Shown here piece after piece: positions 16,747 to 24,884 of a stretch of DNA of 64,000 nt (positions are counted from its first letter, which is position 1; each line of letters starts with the position of its first letter). Location of the stretch: contig JAQWMR010000016.1 of the NCBI GenBank assembly GCA_029246685.1, positions 372,001-436,000 on the forward strand, read 5' to 3'. Below the pieces are notes generated by a model that saw only the letters and a program-made list of their open reading frames with translations, was not told the origin of the DNA and searched no databases. A program made the translations under genes and the position numbers. Origin of the DNA: Acidimicrobiales bacterium. GTDB lineage: Bacteria > Actinomycetota > Acidimicrobiia > Acidimicrobiales > Aldehydirespiratoraceae.

Positions 16747-17154
16747 TCAGGCCCACTCCCAGAGTTCCCAAGTGGCGTTGCCTTCGGGGTCGACAATCCA
16801 GTCGTAAACCACGGCTTTGCCGTTGAGAGATCCAAGCGAAGGTGCCTGCGCCTCGAAGTACACAACGCCTTTGAAAACGAACCCACCGTCTGGGGTTGGA
16901 TTTCCAGCGCCGGTTGCGCGGAATGTCGCTACCCCGTCGGCTGTCATAATTATGCCAGCATTTGGGCATTCGCCATAGAACGACCCATCAGCCCGCATCG
17001 TCGCGCTGTACGTCGCAAAGCTGGTGACCTCTGAGCCCGCGAGCATTCCGGTGAGACCCGACGCTGTCGTTTCGAACGTGGGCATGCCACCAACAGCTGC
17101 GATCGCTTTCATTGAGGAAGGGCCGTGAATGGTTCCTAGGTGTTCGCCAAGCAT
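16747..17154 (-). CDS. Conserved hypothetical protein of the MLGE/WEW family
   Basis: A 135-residue protein beginning MLGEHLGTIHG and ending TWELWEWA. It resembles a family of about 140-residue actinobacterial proteins with the same M-L-G-x start, a Y-G-E-x-x-G/IIMTADG centre and an E-W-x end; function unknown. It has lower third-position GC than its neighbours in places, and sits inside the block of mobile-element fragments, so it may be cargo that arrived with the element. Confidence 0.7.
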   Translation of the reverse strand: MLGEHLGTIHGPSSMKAIAAVGGMPTFETTASGLTGMLAGSEVTSFATYSATMRADGSFYGECPNAGIIMTADGVATFRATGAGNPTPDGGFVFKGVVYFEAQAPSLGSLNGKAVVYDWIVDPEGNATWELWEWA

Positions 17155-17211
17155 AATTTTCCTTTTGGGTTTGCGCGGACGTTCATCTACATAGTGGCAG
17201 GTTTGAAAGAA

Positions 17212-17340
17212 TCACGCGTTGCGGGCCGCGCCGGGCATCTTGTCGGCCTTCAATCGTCGGCGGATCCTTGCCATGGACATGTGGGCCGGCGCCCCAGCCT
17301 CGGTGAGGCTCACGGTTGGACCACCCACGTCGTCGGTCAT
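17212..17340 (-). pseudogene. Excisionase-like HTH gene, truncated (copy 2)
   Basis: A 42-codon copy of the HTH gene at 15985-16370: MTDDVGGPTVSLTEAGAP, then MSMARIRRRLKADKMPGAAR and an early TGA. DNA identity between the two copies is high over about 125 bases, then stops abruptly, so the second half has been lost. Its ATG overlaps the stop of the recombinase remnant (ATGA). Confidence 0.7.
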
Positions 17341-17480
17341 ACTGCGATGCCCTCCAGCTCGGCGGCACGTGTCGCCGACATGCACACATGCCGGACTGCG
17401 GAAGCGTGCCAGCTTTCACCCTTGGCGGTGGGTATGCCGTCGGCGTTCAGCTCGTCAACGATCACGCGACCCCGAATCGG
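17337..17480 (-). pseudogene. C-terminal remnant of a serine recombinase
   Basis: The peptide VIVDELNADGIPTAKGESW followed by HASAVRHV matches the recombinase-domain segment of actinobacterial serine recombinases (I-x-x-x-L-N-x-x-G-I-P-T-A-x-G-x-x-W-H-x-S-x-V-R). The catalytic resolvase domain is absent. It ends in ATGA with the truncated HTH copy. The upstream boundary is approximate. Confidence 0.65.
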
Positions 17481-17545
17481 TCGAGCACAGGCAGACAAGC
17501 ACAGCAGCGGTCTAGGGTGACGGACCAATTTCCTGGGGGTCAAGA

Positions 17546-17830
17546 ATGAATCGCTACGTCATCGAGCGAGCAATACCGGATATCGGATCGGCTGAAAGCG
17601 AGGAGCTGAAGGGCGCGGCCGAGCAGTCCAACGGTGTTCTTAGCGCCATGCAGTCCGAGGGCAAGAGCATCCAGTGGGAACACAGCTATGTCGCCGGCGA
17701 CAAGACCTTCTGCATCTACGTCGCCGACAACGCGGAACTGATCGGCGAACACGCCGAGCGCAGCGGATTTCCTGCCACCGTCGTGACCGAAGTCGGGAAG
17801 ATCATCGACCCCACAACCGCCAAGGGCTAG
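17546..17830 (+). CDS. DUF4242 protein (SCO4226-like)
   Basis: A 94-residue protein starting MNRYVIERAIPDIG, with the family pattern of a ferredoxin-like alpha/beta fold (SIQWEHSYVAGDKTFCIYVA). Members of this family, such as Streptomyces SCO4226, have been described as nickel-binding; here the His/Cys residues are sparse, so metal binding is only a suggestion. A GGGGG stretch at 17534-17538 serves as ribosome site. It is the only intact gene in this degraded zone on the plus strand. Confidence 0.85.
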   Translation: MNRYVIERAIPDIGSAESEELKGAAEQSNGVLSAMQSEGKSIQWEHSYVAGDKTFCIYVADNAELIGEHAERSGFPATVVTEVGKIIDPTTAKG

Positions 17831-17933
17831 TTGCCGTTCGGGGCATCACCCGCTTGATTTCGGCACACACGCGCGAGCTTTATCGCAGCTAACGAGCAAC
17901 AGTGCTGACGACGCCACGGACAACTGACCCCGA

Positions 17934-17994
17934 ACCAACATCACCAACATCACCAACATCACCAACATCACCAACATCACCAACATCACCAACA
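17934..17994. repeat. 9-bp tandem repeat, unit ACCAACATC
   Basis: Six perfect head-to-tail copies of ACCAACATC plus a partial seventh. The 294-base interval 17831-18124 between the DUF4242 gene and the cyclase remnant otherwise shows no gene. Read on the minus strand the repeat encodes Asp-Val-Gly repeats in the tail that follows the cyclase remnant, but that reading is not a functional protein. Likely a slippage minisatellite. Confidence 0.85.
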
Positions 17995-18124
17995 GACCGT
18001 AAGCATGTATTGATATGCGGGGTGGCTCGGCACATCACCCGGTGGCCAGCGTCGCAAAACTCCCAAAACCCTCTCCCCTGTTCGGCCTCTGTTGGCCTCT
18101 GACGTAGGGGCCGGGGTGGATTAC

Positions 18125-18317
18125 TCGTCAGAATTCCGACCTGGGAGATGTGGACCGGATCAGGAACGTCGCGAAGACGATGCTGGTCGAGCGAGAGGGT
18201 CTCGACGTCGACGACCGACGAGACCGCGTCGGAGAGCAGAATCTGACCACCTGACGCTGCCGCCTCGAGGCGGGCGGCGAGGTTCGGCACCGGACCGAAG
18301 TAGTCGCCGTCGCGCTG
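18125..18317 (-). pseudogene. Class III adenylate/guanylate cyclase remnant
   Basis: On the minus strand from 18317 the sequence reads Q-R-D-G-D-Y-F-G-P-V then PNLAARLEAAASGGQILLSD and LSLDQHRLRDVPDPVHISQV, the C-terminal third of a class III nucleotide cyclase domain (GDYFGxxVNxAARL region). The N-terminal catalytic part is absent and the similarity stops exactly where an oppositely oriented sigma-factor fragment begins. Confidence 0.75.
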
Positions 18318-18516
18318 CCTCGAGCGGCTCGAACGCCCCTGGCTGCGCGAGCAGCTGGCTGACTACCAGTACTTCCATTCGGCTCGGGGGGACCTGCTGC
18401 GTCGCCTCCGACGCAACGCCGAGGCGGCCGACGCCTACCGGACGGCGCTCGACCTTACTGACCACGAGCCGGACCGACGCTTTCTCCGTTCGCGCCTGGC
18501 CGAAGTCGAGGCCTGA
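18316..18516 (+). pseudogene. C-terminal remnant of an ECF-type RNA polymerase sigma factor
   Basis: The frame ending at TGA 18514-18516 reads LERLERPWLREQLADYQYFH then LLRRLRRNAEAADAYRTALD and RRFLRSRLAEVEA. This matches the TPR-like C-terminal extension of the long ECF sigma factors (DUF6596-type). All sigma domains are missing. The next gene starts 37 bases downstream. Confidence 0.7.
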
Positions 18517-18553
18517 GTTTCGTTCATCGTCGGGGCCGACAAGACTGCGCGCC

Positions 18554-19555
18554 ATGTCCGGCATCTACGACCATCGCCTTCGCCCGCCCCAGCCCGAGGC
18601 TCCGCCGGCCGACGCGTTCACCGTGCACCGAGCCGTCGTCGAGCCGGCCGCGGTGAACGGCAGCACCGACCTGTCGCTCGCGTTCATCCAGGAAGGAACG
18701 GGTGGCTACCCCTTGCTCCTCCTCCACGGATACCCCGAGAGCAAGCGGATCTGGTGGCGCAACATCGAGCCGCTCGCAGTGGCCGGCTACGAAGTGATCG
18801 CTCCCGACCTTCGCGGCTATGGCGAGTCCGACATGGCTCCCGACGGTGTCTACGACATCGCCAAGTACAGCCGCGACATGCACGCACTGATGACCCACCT
18901 CGGCCACGAACGGTTCGGCGTTGTCGCCGGCGATGTGGGCGGCGCCGTCGCCGTCGACCTTCTCCACCGCTTCCCCGACACCGTCGAAAAGCTCGTGTAC
19001 TTCAACACCGTGCCGCCCGTGCTGCTCGAGGAGTTCGTCGAGGCCGGGATCGACCTCACGACGATCAAGGCGATGGGTGACGGCCCGACCACCGACTACC
19101 AGGTGGACCAGGGTGAGCACGCCGACGCCCTCATCGAGGAGCTCGACACGCCGGAGAAGCGCGAGCGGTGGGTCCGGGGGTTCTACACGCACCGCCTGCT
19201 CGCATCCCCTGGTGCTTTCACCGCCGAGGAACTGGCCTTCATGACGGAGCCGTTCCGTGATCGTGACCGGCTACGGCAGGCGTGGGCGCCCTACGAGGGT
19301 CGCTACGGGCGGGCCCAGAGCGAGCCGGCCCTGATGTCGCAGTTCGTCGACGTGCCCACGCTCGTGCTCTACGGACCAGACGACGCCGTCGTCGGTCCGG
19401 ACTTCATCCACTGCTGTGAGGTGGCGTTCCGCAATCGCGTCGGCCCGGTCGCGATCCCCGGCGCCGGCCACTTCCTGCAGTGGGAACGGGCCGACATCGT
19501 CAACGGCCTCGTGGAGCACTTCTTCGCCGAACTCCGGACTTCCTCAGAAGCCTGA
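18554..19555 (+). CDS. Alpha/beta hydrolase (epoxide hydrolase/haloacetate dehalogenase-like)
   Basis: A 333-residue hydrolase starting MSGIYDHRLRPP at 18554. LLLHGYPESKRIW is the oxyanion motif, DLRGYGESD follows, and the nucleophile elbow is GDVGGA, with Asp as nucleophile as in epoxide hydrolases and haloacid/haloacetate dehalogenases. PGAGHFLQWE holds the catalytic His. The frame is open further upstream, but that part is a different reading of the sigma-factor remnant. The 3' end overlaps the convergent oxidase gene by 12 bases. Confidence 0.88.
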   Translation: MSGIYDHRLRPPQPEAPPADAFTVHRAVVEPAAVNGSTDLSLAFIQEGTGGYPLLLLHGYPESKRIWWRNIEPLAVAGYEVIAPDLRGYGESDMAPDGVYDIAKYSRDMHALMTHLGHERFGVVAGDVGGAVAVDLLHRFPDTVEKLVYFNTVPPVLLEEFVEAGIDLTTIKAMGDGPTTDYQVDQGEHADALIEELDTPEKRERWVRGFYTHRLLASPGAFTAEELAFMTEPFRDRDRLRQAWAPYEGRYGRAQSEPALMSQFVDVPTLVLYGPDDAVVGPDFIHCCEVAFRNRVGPVAIPGAGHFLQWERADIVNGLVEHFFAELRTSSEA

Positions 19556-20743
19556 GACTTCCAGGCCCATCTGCGAACGGGCCTGCTGGAGGTAGTTGCG
19601 GTCGTCGAAGACCTGATGGCCGGCGCCCATGTAGATGTCTCGGAAGCACCGTTGAAGCACGCTCGGGTTGCGCATGCCCACGCTCCCGGACTGCTCCCAG
19701 GCCCAGGTGACCGCAGCCTTCGAGACCTCGGTGACGTACTTCGCAGCTGACTTCGTGTTGCGCAGTAGCTGCTCGAACTCGGCATCCGGGACCCGAGCGG
19801 CAGACCCGTCCACCGCCTGCTGGTAGCTGTCCACGCAGAGAAGGCGAATCGATTCGACGGCCATCGAGTGAAGCCCGAGGCCGCGCTGGAAGATCGGCTG
19901 CTCGGCGAGCGGCTCACTGCCGAGTCGGGCCCGGCCGGCGAGTGCGAGCTCGCGGACTTCGTGGAGCGCACGTGCAGCGACCCCCACAGCCCACGCCGCC
20001 GAGGAGATCGTGCCGAGCACCATCGATCCGACGCCGTAAATCGGCCCGCCGGTCCGATACGGCGAGATGCCGGGGGCGAAGATGTACCAGGCCTGTCCCG
20101 CGTCGATCTCCTGCTCCGGGATCTCGAAGTCGTAGCTGCCGGTGCCCTTGAGCCCCATCACGTCCCAGTTGCCCTTGAGCTCGAACTGCCCCTCATGGAC
20201 GCAATAGCCGATCACGGGCATCTTTCCTGCTTCGTCGATCGGCGCGATCTCTCCATCGCGCATGACGAGCGCGCCGCCACCCATGTAGACGGCGTGGCCG
20301 GATCCGGAGCCGAAGGGATAGTTGCCCGAGACGCGATAGCCGCCATCGATCTCGTGGGCGACGCCGAGCGGGGCGAACATGCCGGCGCCCGCCGGCAACG
20401 CCGCAAAAGCGCGGCCGACCTCGGGTTCGAGGTACGCCGTGCACCCGCCGACCGTGATGTTCTGGGCGTAGGCCCAACCCGTCGCGCCGTCGGCGAACGA
20501 CAGTTCCTCGCAGACGGCGACGATCGTCGCGATGTCCGCTTCCATGCCTCCGAACTCCGTCGGCACGAGCAGGTTGAACAGACCGGACTCCGTGATCGCG
20601 TCGACGACGGGCTGGACCATCGTGGCACCAGCCTCCGTGTCCGTGGCGTACTCCTCGATGAGCTCGCGCAACGCCCGTGCCCGCTCCAGCGGTGTCCCTG
20701 TCGTCGGCGATGACGCAGTGCTCGACCGTGAGTCCGTACCCAT
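19544..20743 (-). CDS. Acyl-CoA-dehydrogenase-fold flavin enzyme (HsaA/monooxygenase-like)
   Basis: A 399-residue protein of the acyl-CoA dehydrogenase fold. LVPTEFGGMEADIATIVAVC is the N-terminal helical domain; NYPFGSGSGHA and DVMGLKGTGSYDFEIPE are the middle domain, and the latter pattern is typical of the HsaA/DszC-type flavin-dependent monooxygenase branch rather than true dehydrogenases. ATG 20743 is preferred over a TTG one codon earlier because GGAAGGGGA lies about 8 bases before it. It may work with the oxygenase genes just upstream. Confidence 0.85.
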   Translation of the reverse strand: MGTDSRSSTASSPTTGTPLERARALRELIEEYATDTEAGATMVQPVVDAITESGLFNLLVPTEFGGMEADIATIVAVCEELSFADGATGWAYAQNITVGGCTAYLEPEVGRAFAALPAGAGMFAPLGVAHEIDGGYRVSGNYPFGSGSGHAVYMGGGALVMRDGEIAPIDEAGKMPVIGYCVHEGQFELKGNWDVMGLKGTGSYDFEIPEQEIDAGQAWYIFAPGISPYRTGGPIYGVGSMVLGTISSAAWAVGVAARALHEVRELALAGRARLGSEPLAEQPIFQRGLGLHSMAVESIRLLCVDSYQQAVDGSAARVPDAEFEQLLRNTKSAAKYVTEVSKAAVTWAWEQSGSVGMRNPSVLQRCFRDIYMGAGHQVFDDRNYLQQARSQMGLEVSGF

Positions 20744-20810
20744 CAAGAAATCCCCTTCCCAGGAAGGAAATCAGGCTAGCCGTCTATGGAGCCACTCGAT
20801 CAAACGGCGC

Positions 20811-21665
20811 TTAATCAATGAGCGCGTCGCTGCGAACGCGAGCCTCTTCGGCCTCGACGTGAGCGGGGAGCACACGGCCGAACAGTTGCGTCGTTCGCTC
20901 CACCCGCCCGATCACTCCGGGCTCCGCGGTGTAGGCGAAGATCGCCGCGTGCCGCGGCCGACTCCCATCGGGCACGCGAGTGACCGCGTGCAGCGAGTGT
21001 CGACCCCGGAAGATCTGGAGATCACCCGGGCGGAGCTCGAGCGTCACCACCCCTTCACGGCCCCCGTCGAGGACGTTTTGGATCCGCTCGAATCCCTCGT
21101 CCTTCGGCGAGCGGATCGCCGGCACGTACTCGAACAAGCCGCCCTCGTCCGCCTCCTGTACGAGCAGGGTGACGGCAAAGTCGTTGGTGTCGAAGTGCCA
21201 GGTGAACTGCTGGCCCGGGTCGAGGATGTTGGCCGTCAACCCCGCAAGGGGGTCGGCGTAGGGGTACAGCTCGGGGATCTCCAGGCACTCAGCGATGAAC
21301 TCAACGAGCTCAGGAATCCGGAACAGCCGGTTCATCGGCCCGGCCGGATCCCATGAGTCGCCAGGGATGAAGCCGCTGGACCGCTCGATGAACGTGTTGA
21401 CGGGGTGCCGCTCGGGAAACTCGTCGTTGACTTCGGTGTGGAAGTACGGGTTCATCGTCTGCATCGAGAAGTGGGTGGTGGGCTTCTCCTGCTTGATCTC
21501 CGCGGCCAGCTCAGCGACAGCCGCGGCCCGGATGAGGTTCGTGACGACGGCGCAGCCGACCGATCGCAGCCCGTCGCGGGCGGCCGCGACTGCGGCCACG
21601 TAGTCGTCAGAGCCCGGTCGATCGATCGGATACGTGTCGAGATCGACGAAGTCTGCGAGCTTCAT
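20811..21665 (-). CDS. 2-oxoglutarate/Fe(II)-type dioxygenase
   Basis: A 284-residue double-stranded beta-helix oxygenase. The iron site is seen as WHFDTNDFAVTLLVQ (HxD) and RHSLHAV (distal His), followed by R-V-P-D-G-S-R-P-R for 2-oxoglutarate. The start ATG overlaps the TGA of the upstream dehydrogenase gene (MKLADFVDL, ATGA), so they are coupled. Related proteins are annotated as ArpA-like or phytanoyl-CoA-type; the substrate is unknown. Confidence 0.85.
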   Translation of the reverse strand: MKLADFVDLDTYPIDRPGSDDYVAAVAAARDGLRSVGCAVVTNLIRAAAVAELAAEIKQEKPTTHFSMQTMNPYFHTEVNDEFPERHPVNTFIERSSGFIPGDSWDPAGPMNRLFRIPELVEFIAECLEIPELYPYADPLAGLTANILDPGQQFTWHFDTNDFAVTLLVQEADEGGLFEYVPAIRSPKDEGFERIQNVLDGGREGVVTLELRPGDLQIFRGRHSLHAVTRVPDGSRPRHAAIFAYTAEPGVIGRVERTTQLFGRVLPAHVEAEEARVRSDALID

Positions 21666-22567
21666 TGCTCCCATGGCGGCGTCCACTCTCCGTCTAGCCG
21701 AAACGACAGCCCCGTCTCGTCCTCGATCCGTTTGGCGACGTGCAACTCACCGACGCCGCCGCCGTATTGGTCCGTCGCGCGGGCAAACGTCTCCTGGGCC
21801 CGCTCGGTGAGCGGCAGGTCGGTGGAGACCGTGTTCGACAACTCGCCGATCAGACCGAGGTCCTTGAGACAGAGGTCCAGCGTGAAGCTCGGGTCGTAAT
21901 GCCCGGCAAAGATCGACGGCGCATCGTGACGAGCGACGAACGAGTCGCCCACGCTCTCCTTGATCGCGTACCAGAGCGTGTCGAGCTCCACGCCGTTGGC
22001 CATACCGAGCGCGAACCCCTCGCCGATCGCGGCGGCGTGGATGAACCACAGCTGGTTCGTCACGAGTTTGACGACGTTGCCCGCGCCGAGTTCGCCGCTG
22101 CGAATCACCAGCCCGAGGTGCTCGAGCACCGGGACCACCCGGTCGAGGTCGTCGTCATTCCCTCCCGCGAACAGGGTGAGCCTGCCGTTGCGGGCACCGT
22201 CAACTGCGCCGGTCACCGGTGAGTCGACCACGGTCACGCCTTCGGGCGCCTCGTCGGCTAGTTCGAGGACGAGTTCTTTGCGGTTCGTCGTGAGATCGAT
22301 CCAGACACTGCCGGCCGTCAGGGCCGCAAGCGCGCCGCCCCGCATCACCGCGTCGACGTGATCCGGCCGGGGCAGCGATGTCAGGAACAGCTCCGCATGC
22401 GCGGCGCACGCCGCCGCATTCGCACCGGCGACAGCCCCGGCGGCGACCGCTTCATCGAGCGCCTCCGATCGCAGGTCGAAGGCCATCACATCGAAGCCGG
22501 CATCGACGAGACGACGACACATCGGCCCGCCCATGTTCCCGAGTCCGACAAATCCGATTCGCGTCAT
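21662..22567 (-). CDS. 3-hydroxyisobutyrate-dehydrogenase-family NAD(P) enzyme
   Basis: A 301-residue beta-hydroxyacid dehydrogenase. IGFVGLGNMGGPM is the dinucleotide motif, VDSPVTGAVDGARNG the substrate loop (DxPVxG), and GNVVKLVTNQL carries the catalytic Lys (G-x-x-x-K-x-x-x-N). Coupled to the 2OG-Fe oxygenase downstream. A neighbouring oxygenase and flavin monooxygenase suggest a small catabolic cassette for an oxygenated or methyl-branched acid; this is inference. Confidence 0.9.
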   Translation of the reverse strand: MTRIGFVGLGNMGGPMCRRLVDAGFDVMAFDLRSEALDEAVAAGAVAGANAAACAAHAELFLTSLPRPDHVDAVMRGGALAALTAGSVWIDLTTNRKELVLELADEAPEGVTVVDSPVTGAVDGARNGRLTLFAGGNDDDLDRVVPVLEHLGLVIRSGELGAGNVVKLVTNQLWFIHAAAIGEGFALGMANGVELDTLWYAIKESVGDSFVARHDAPSIFAGHYDPSFTLDLCLKDLGLIGELSNTVSTDLPLTERAQETFARATDQYGGGVGELHVAKRIEDETGLSFRLDGEWTPPWEQ

Positions 22568-22648
22568 CGCGGCAGTATGGAGTCCATGGACGCCGGTGTA
22601 AATGGCCGGGGACGCACGGGGTTGGGCGACGTCACGTAGGGTCGCGGC

Positions 22649-23351
22649 GTGGATCTCAACTCCGAACAGGCCCGGGTCATCGGCAGCCTCATCGAGAAGG
22701 CGGAGACGACGCCCGACAGCTATCCGCTCAGCAGCAATGCGCTCACCAATGCGTGTAACCAGTCGTCGAATCGCGACCCGGTCGTGGACTACAGCGAACG
22801 AGAGATCGACGCGCTGATGATCGAACTGCGAGAGCTCACGCTGGCCCGCACCGTGACCGGCAGCGGGCATCGCGTGGGCAAGCACAAGCACGTCGTCGAC
22901 GAATCACTGGGGCTCGACGGGCACGAACTCGCCGTGCTCGCCGTCCTGCTCCTGCGCGGCCCCAGACGCGAAACGAAATCGTCACCCGCACCGAGCGCTA
23001 TGCGACCGGACCCTCGGGCGACGCCCACGCCGTCGACGCCGCGATCGACCGGTTGGCCGCCCGGAACGAACCGCTGACCGTCCGCCTCGATCGCCAGCCC
23101 GGCGAACGCGAGCCCCGCATTGATCAGTGCTGCACCGACGGCGCTGTCGCCGCGCCACCCCCGCTCGCCCCCCGGGTGTCGCGGAAGCCCGGGATGCCCC
23201 CGATGCAGACCCAGTCGCGAGCCCGACCGCGACGCCGACGCCTGACCCATCCGCCGCGGGCGGGCTCGAGGAATGAGTGCGCACGTTGGAAGCCGAGGTG
23301 GCTCGCCAGGCCGAGCGGATCGACGATCTTGTACGTCAGCTCGGTGGCTGA
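22649..23351 (+). pseudogene. YceH-family (DUF480) gene with frameshifts
   Basis: The N-terminus (MDLNSEQARVIGSLIEKAE, SYPLSSNALTNACNQSSNR) is a good YceH match: two winged-helix domains. After LAVLLLRGP the frame shifts near 22961-22970, where the next frame continues QTRNEIVTRTERYATGPSG and AAIDRLAARNEPLTVRL. A further shift leads to the normal C-terminal helix R-T-L-E-A-E-V-A-R-Q-A-E-R-I-D-D-L-V-R-Q ending at 23351, with an in-frame TGA at 23274-23276. The gene is therefore broken in at least two places, or the region is of low sequence quality. GTG start. Confidence 0.75.
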
Positions 23352-23776
23352 GCGAGCTCGTCCTCGGCCGGATTGAGGTCGTAGGCCTCGGCCAAGAGCT
23401 CGTGGATCCAGTCGTCCACGTCGTCGGGGTCGAATAGATCGGTGAATACCGCGAAGCGGGGGCCGTCCGCGATGATCCGGCGCACTCTGTCGCCATCGAC
23501 GCGACGGGCCACGATCACCATCAGCTCCAGGCGCTTCGACTTCGGCCGGAGCTGCACGATCTTGCGGGTGGTCGAGAAGAACAGCCCGACCTTGGCCGCC
23601 TCGACGTCCACCGGTCCGCAGTCGTCCATGGCGTCGAGGATTCGCTCGGCGATCTCACGATCCGACGCGGACCATCGATCGAGGTAGTCATCCAGCGGCT
23701 CGGTCGGCTCGCAGACGTGGCCCTGACCGCGACGCCCGAACGAACGGTCACAGCTCGGGCAGGTCCAGCGGGGCAT
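23336..23776 (-). CDS. DUF5655 domain protein with zinc-ribbon start
   Basis: A 146-residue protein starting MPRWTCPSCDRSFGRRGQGH at 23776, with Cys pairs and a following His/Cys (CPSC...HVC) that look like a zinc ribbon, then a DUF5655 domain (KVGLFFSTTRKIVQLRPKSK, ending DDWIHELLAEAYDL). The family is uncharacterised. The 3' end overlaps the broken YceH gene by 16 bases. Confidence 0.8.
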   Translation of the reverse strand: MPRWTCPSCDRSFGRRGQGHVCEPTEPLDDYLDRWSASDREIAERILDAMDDCGPVDVEAAKVGLFFSTTRKIVQLRPKSKRLELMVIVARRVDGDRVRRIIADGPRFAVFTDLFDPDDVDDWIHELLAEAYDLNPAEDELAQPPS

Positions 23777-23804
23777 GACCCGAGCATGCCAGTAGGTTCG
23801 CCAC

Positions 23805-24884
23805 ATGATCACCACCCTCGAGATCGGCCGCGATGACCGGAGCAACACCCGAGTCGTTCAGCAAGAGGCGCAGGTCGGCGACGGCCAGGTCCTCGCGAGA
23901 ATCGATCACTTCTCGTTGACGTCCAACAACATCACGTACTCGATCATCGGTCACATGATGGGCTACTGGGACTTCTTCCCTCCGGCCGATGAAGGGTGGG
24001 GTCGCGTCCCCGCGTTCGGCCATGCCGACATCGTCGAGAGCCGCTGCGCCGGCGTGGAGGAGGGCACCCGCATCTACGGCTACTTCCCGATGGCAAGCCA
24101 CGTGGTTCTCGAGCCTGGCCGCATCAACCCGCACTCGTTCCACGACATGGCCGAGCACCGCCAGCCGATGTCGGAGGTCTACAACCGCTACGCGGTCACC
24201 GCGACGGATCCGCTCCACGTCGCCGACCGCGAGGAGCAGCGGATGCTGCTCCATCCCCTCTTCATGACGTCGTTCGTCATCGACGACTTCCTCGCTGACA
24301 ACGACGACTTCGGCGCGTCCGTCGCGGTCGTCTCCAGTGCATCGAGCAAGACGGCGATCGGCGTCGCCCACCTGATGGCAAAGCGCGAAGGCATCCGGAC
24401 CATCGGGCTAACATCACCGGGCAACATGGCGTTCACCGAGTCGCTCGGATGCTGGGACGAGCTCGCGCTCTACGACGACGTCGGCTCACTCACGGTGGAG
24501 CCGGCCGTCTACATCGACATCTCGGGATCCGGCACCGTGAAACACGCCGTCCACTCGCGCTTCGGCGAGCAGCTCGGCCACTCGAGCACGGTCGGAGTCA
24601 CCGATTGGGGCGACATGGGCGGCGGTGGCGAGCAACCGCTCCCCGGGCCGTCGCCGGAGATGTTCTTCGCGCCGTCGCAGATCATGAAGCGCAACGAGGA
24701 CTGGGGCCGCGAAGAGATGGACCGCCGTTTGGCCGAGGCGTTCTTCGCGTACTCCGCGTGGACCGACAGCTGGCTTTCGATCACCCGTCACGAGGGCGGT
24801 GACGCGGCGGCGGACCTCTGGAGAGAGATGCTCCCGGGCAAGGTCGACCCGACCGTCGGCCACATCATCTCCCTGAGCGGCTGA
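23805..24884 (+). CDS. DUF2855-family protein
   Basis: A 359-residue protein of the DUF2855 family, which has a GroES/zinc-free alcohol-dehydrogenase-like layout: an N-terminal IDHFSLTSNNITYSIIGHMM segment, a GTRIYGYFPMASHVVLEP strand block, and a SASSKTAIGVAHLM nucleotide-binding-like helix. Enzymatic role unknown; related proteins often occur with fatty-acid or polyketide genes. It ends immediately against the convergent PLP enzyme (stop codons adjacent at 24884/24885). Confidence 0.85.
   Translation: MITTLEIGRDDRSNTRVVQQEAQVGDGQVLARIDHFSLTSNNITYSIIGHMMGYWDFFPPADEGWGRVPAFGHADIVESRCAGVEEGTRIYGYFPMASHVVLEPGRINPHSFHDMAEHRQPMSEVYNRYAVTATDPLHVADREEQRMLLHPLFMTSFVIDDFLADNDDFGASVAVVSSASSKTAIGVAHLMAKREGIRTIGLTSPGNMAFTESLGCWDELALYDDVGSLTVEPAVYIDISGSGTVKHAVHSRFGEQLGHSSTVGVTDWGDMGGGGEQPLPGPSPEMFFAPSQIMKRNEDWGREEMDRRLAEAFFAYSAWTDSWLSITRHEGGDAAADLWREMLPGKVDPTVGHIISLSG

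Noticed and set aside
17934..17994. CRISPR array or regulatory repeat
   Set aside because: Units are 9 bases without spacers and no cas gene is nearby; this is a simple tandem repeat.
18092..19555. A 487-residue hydrolase starting at 18092
   Set aside because: The N-terminal 150 residues are an off-frame reading of the cyclase/sigma remnants; the hydrolase starts at 18554.
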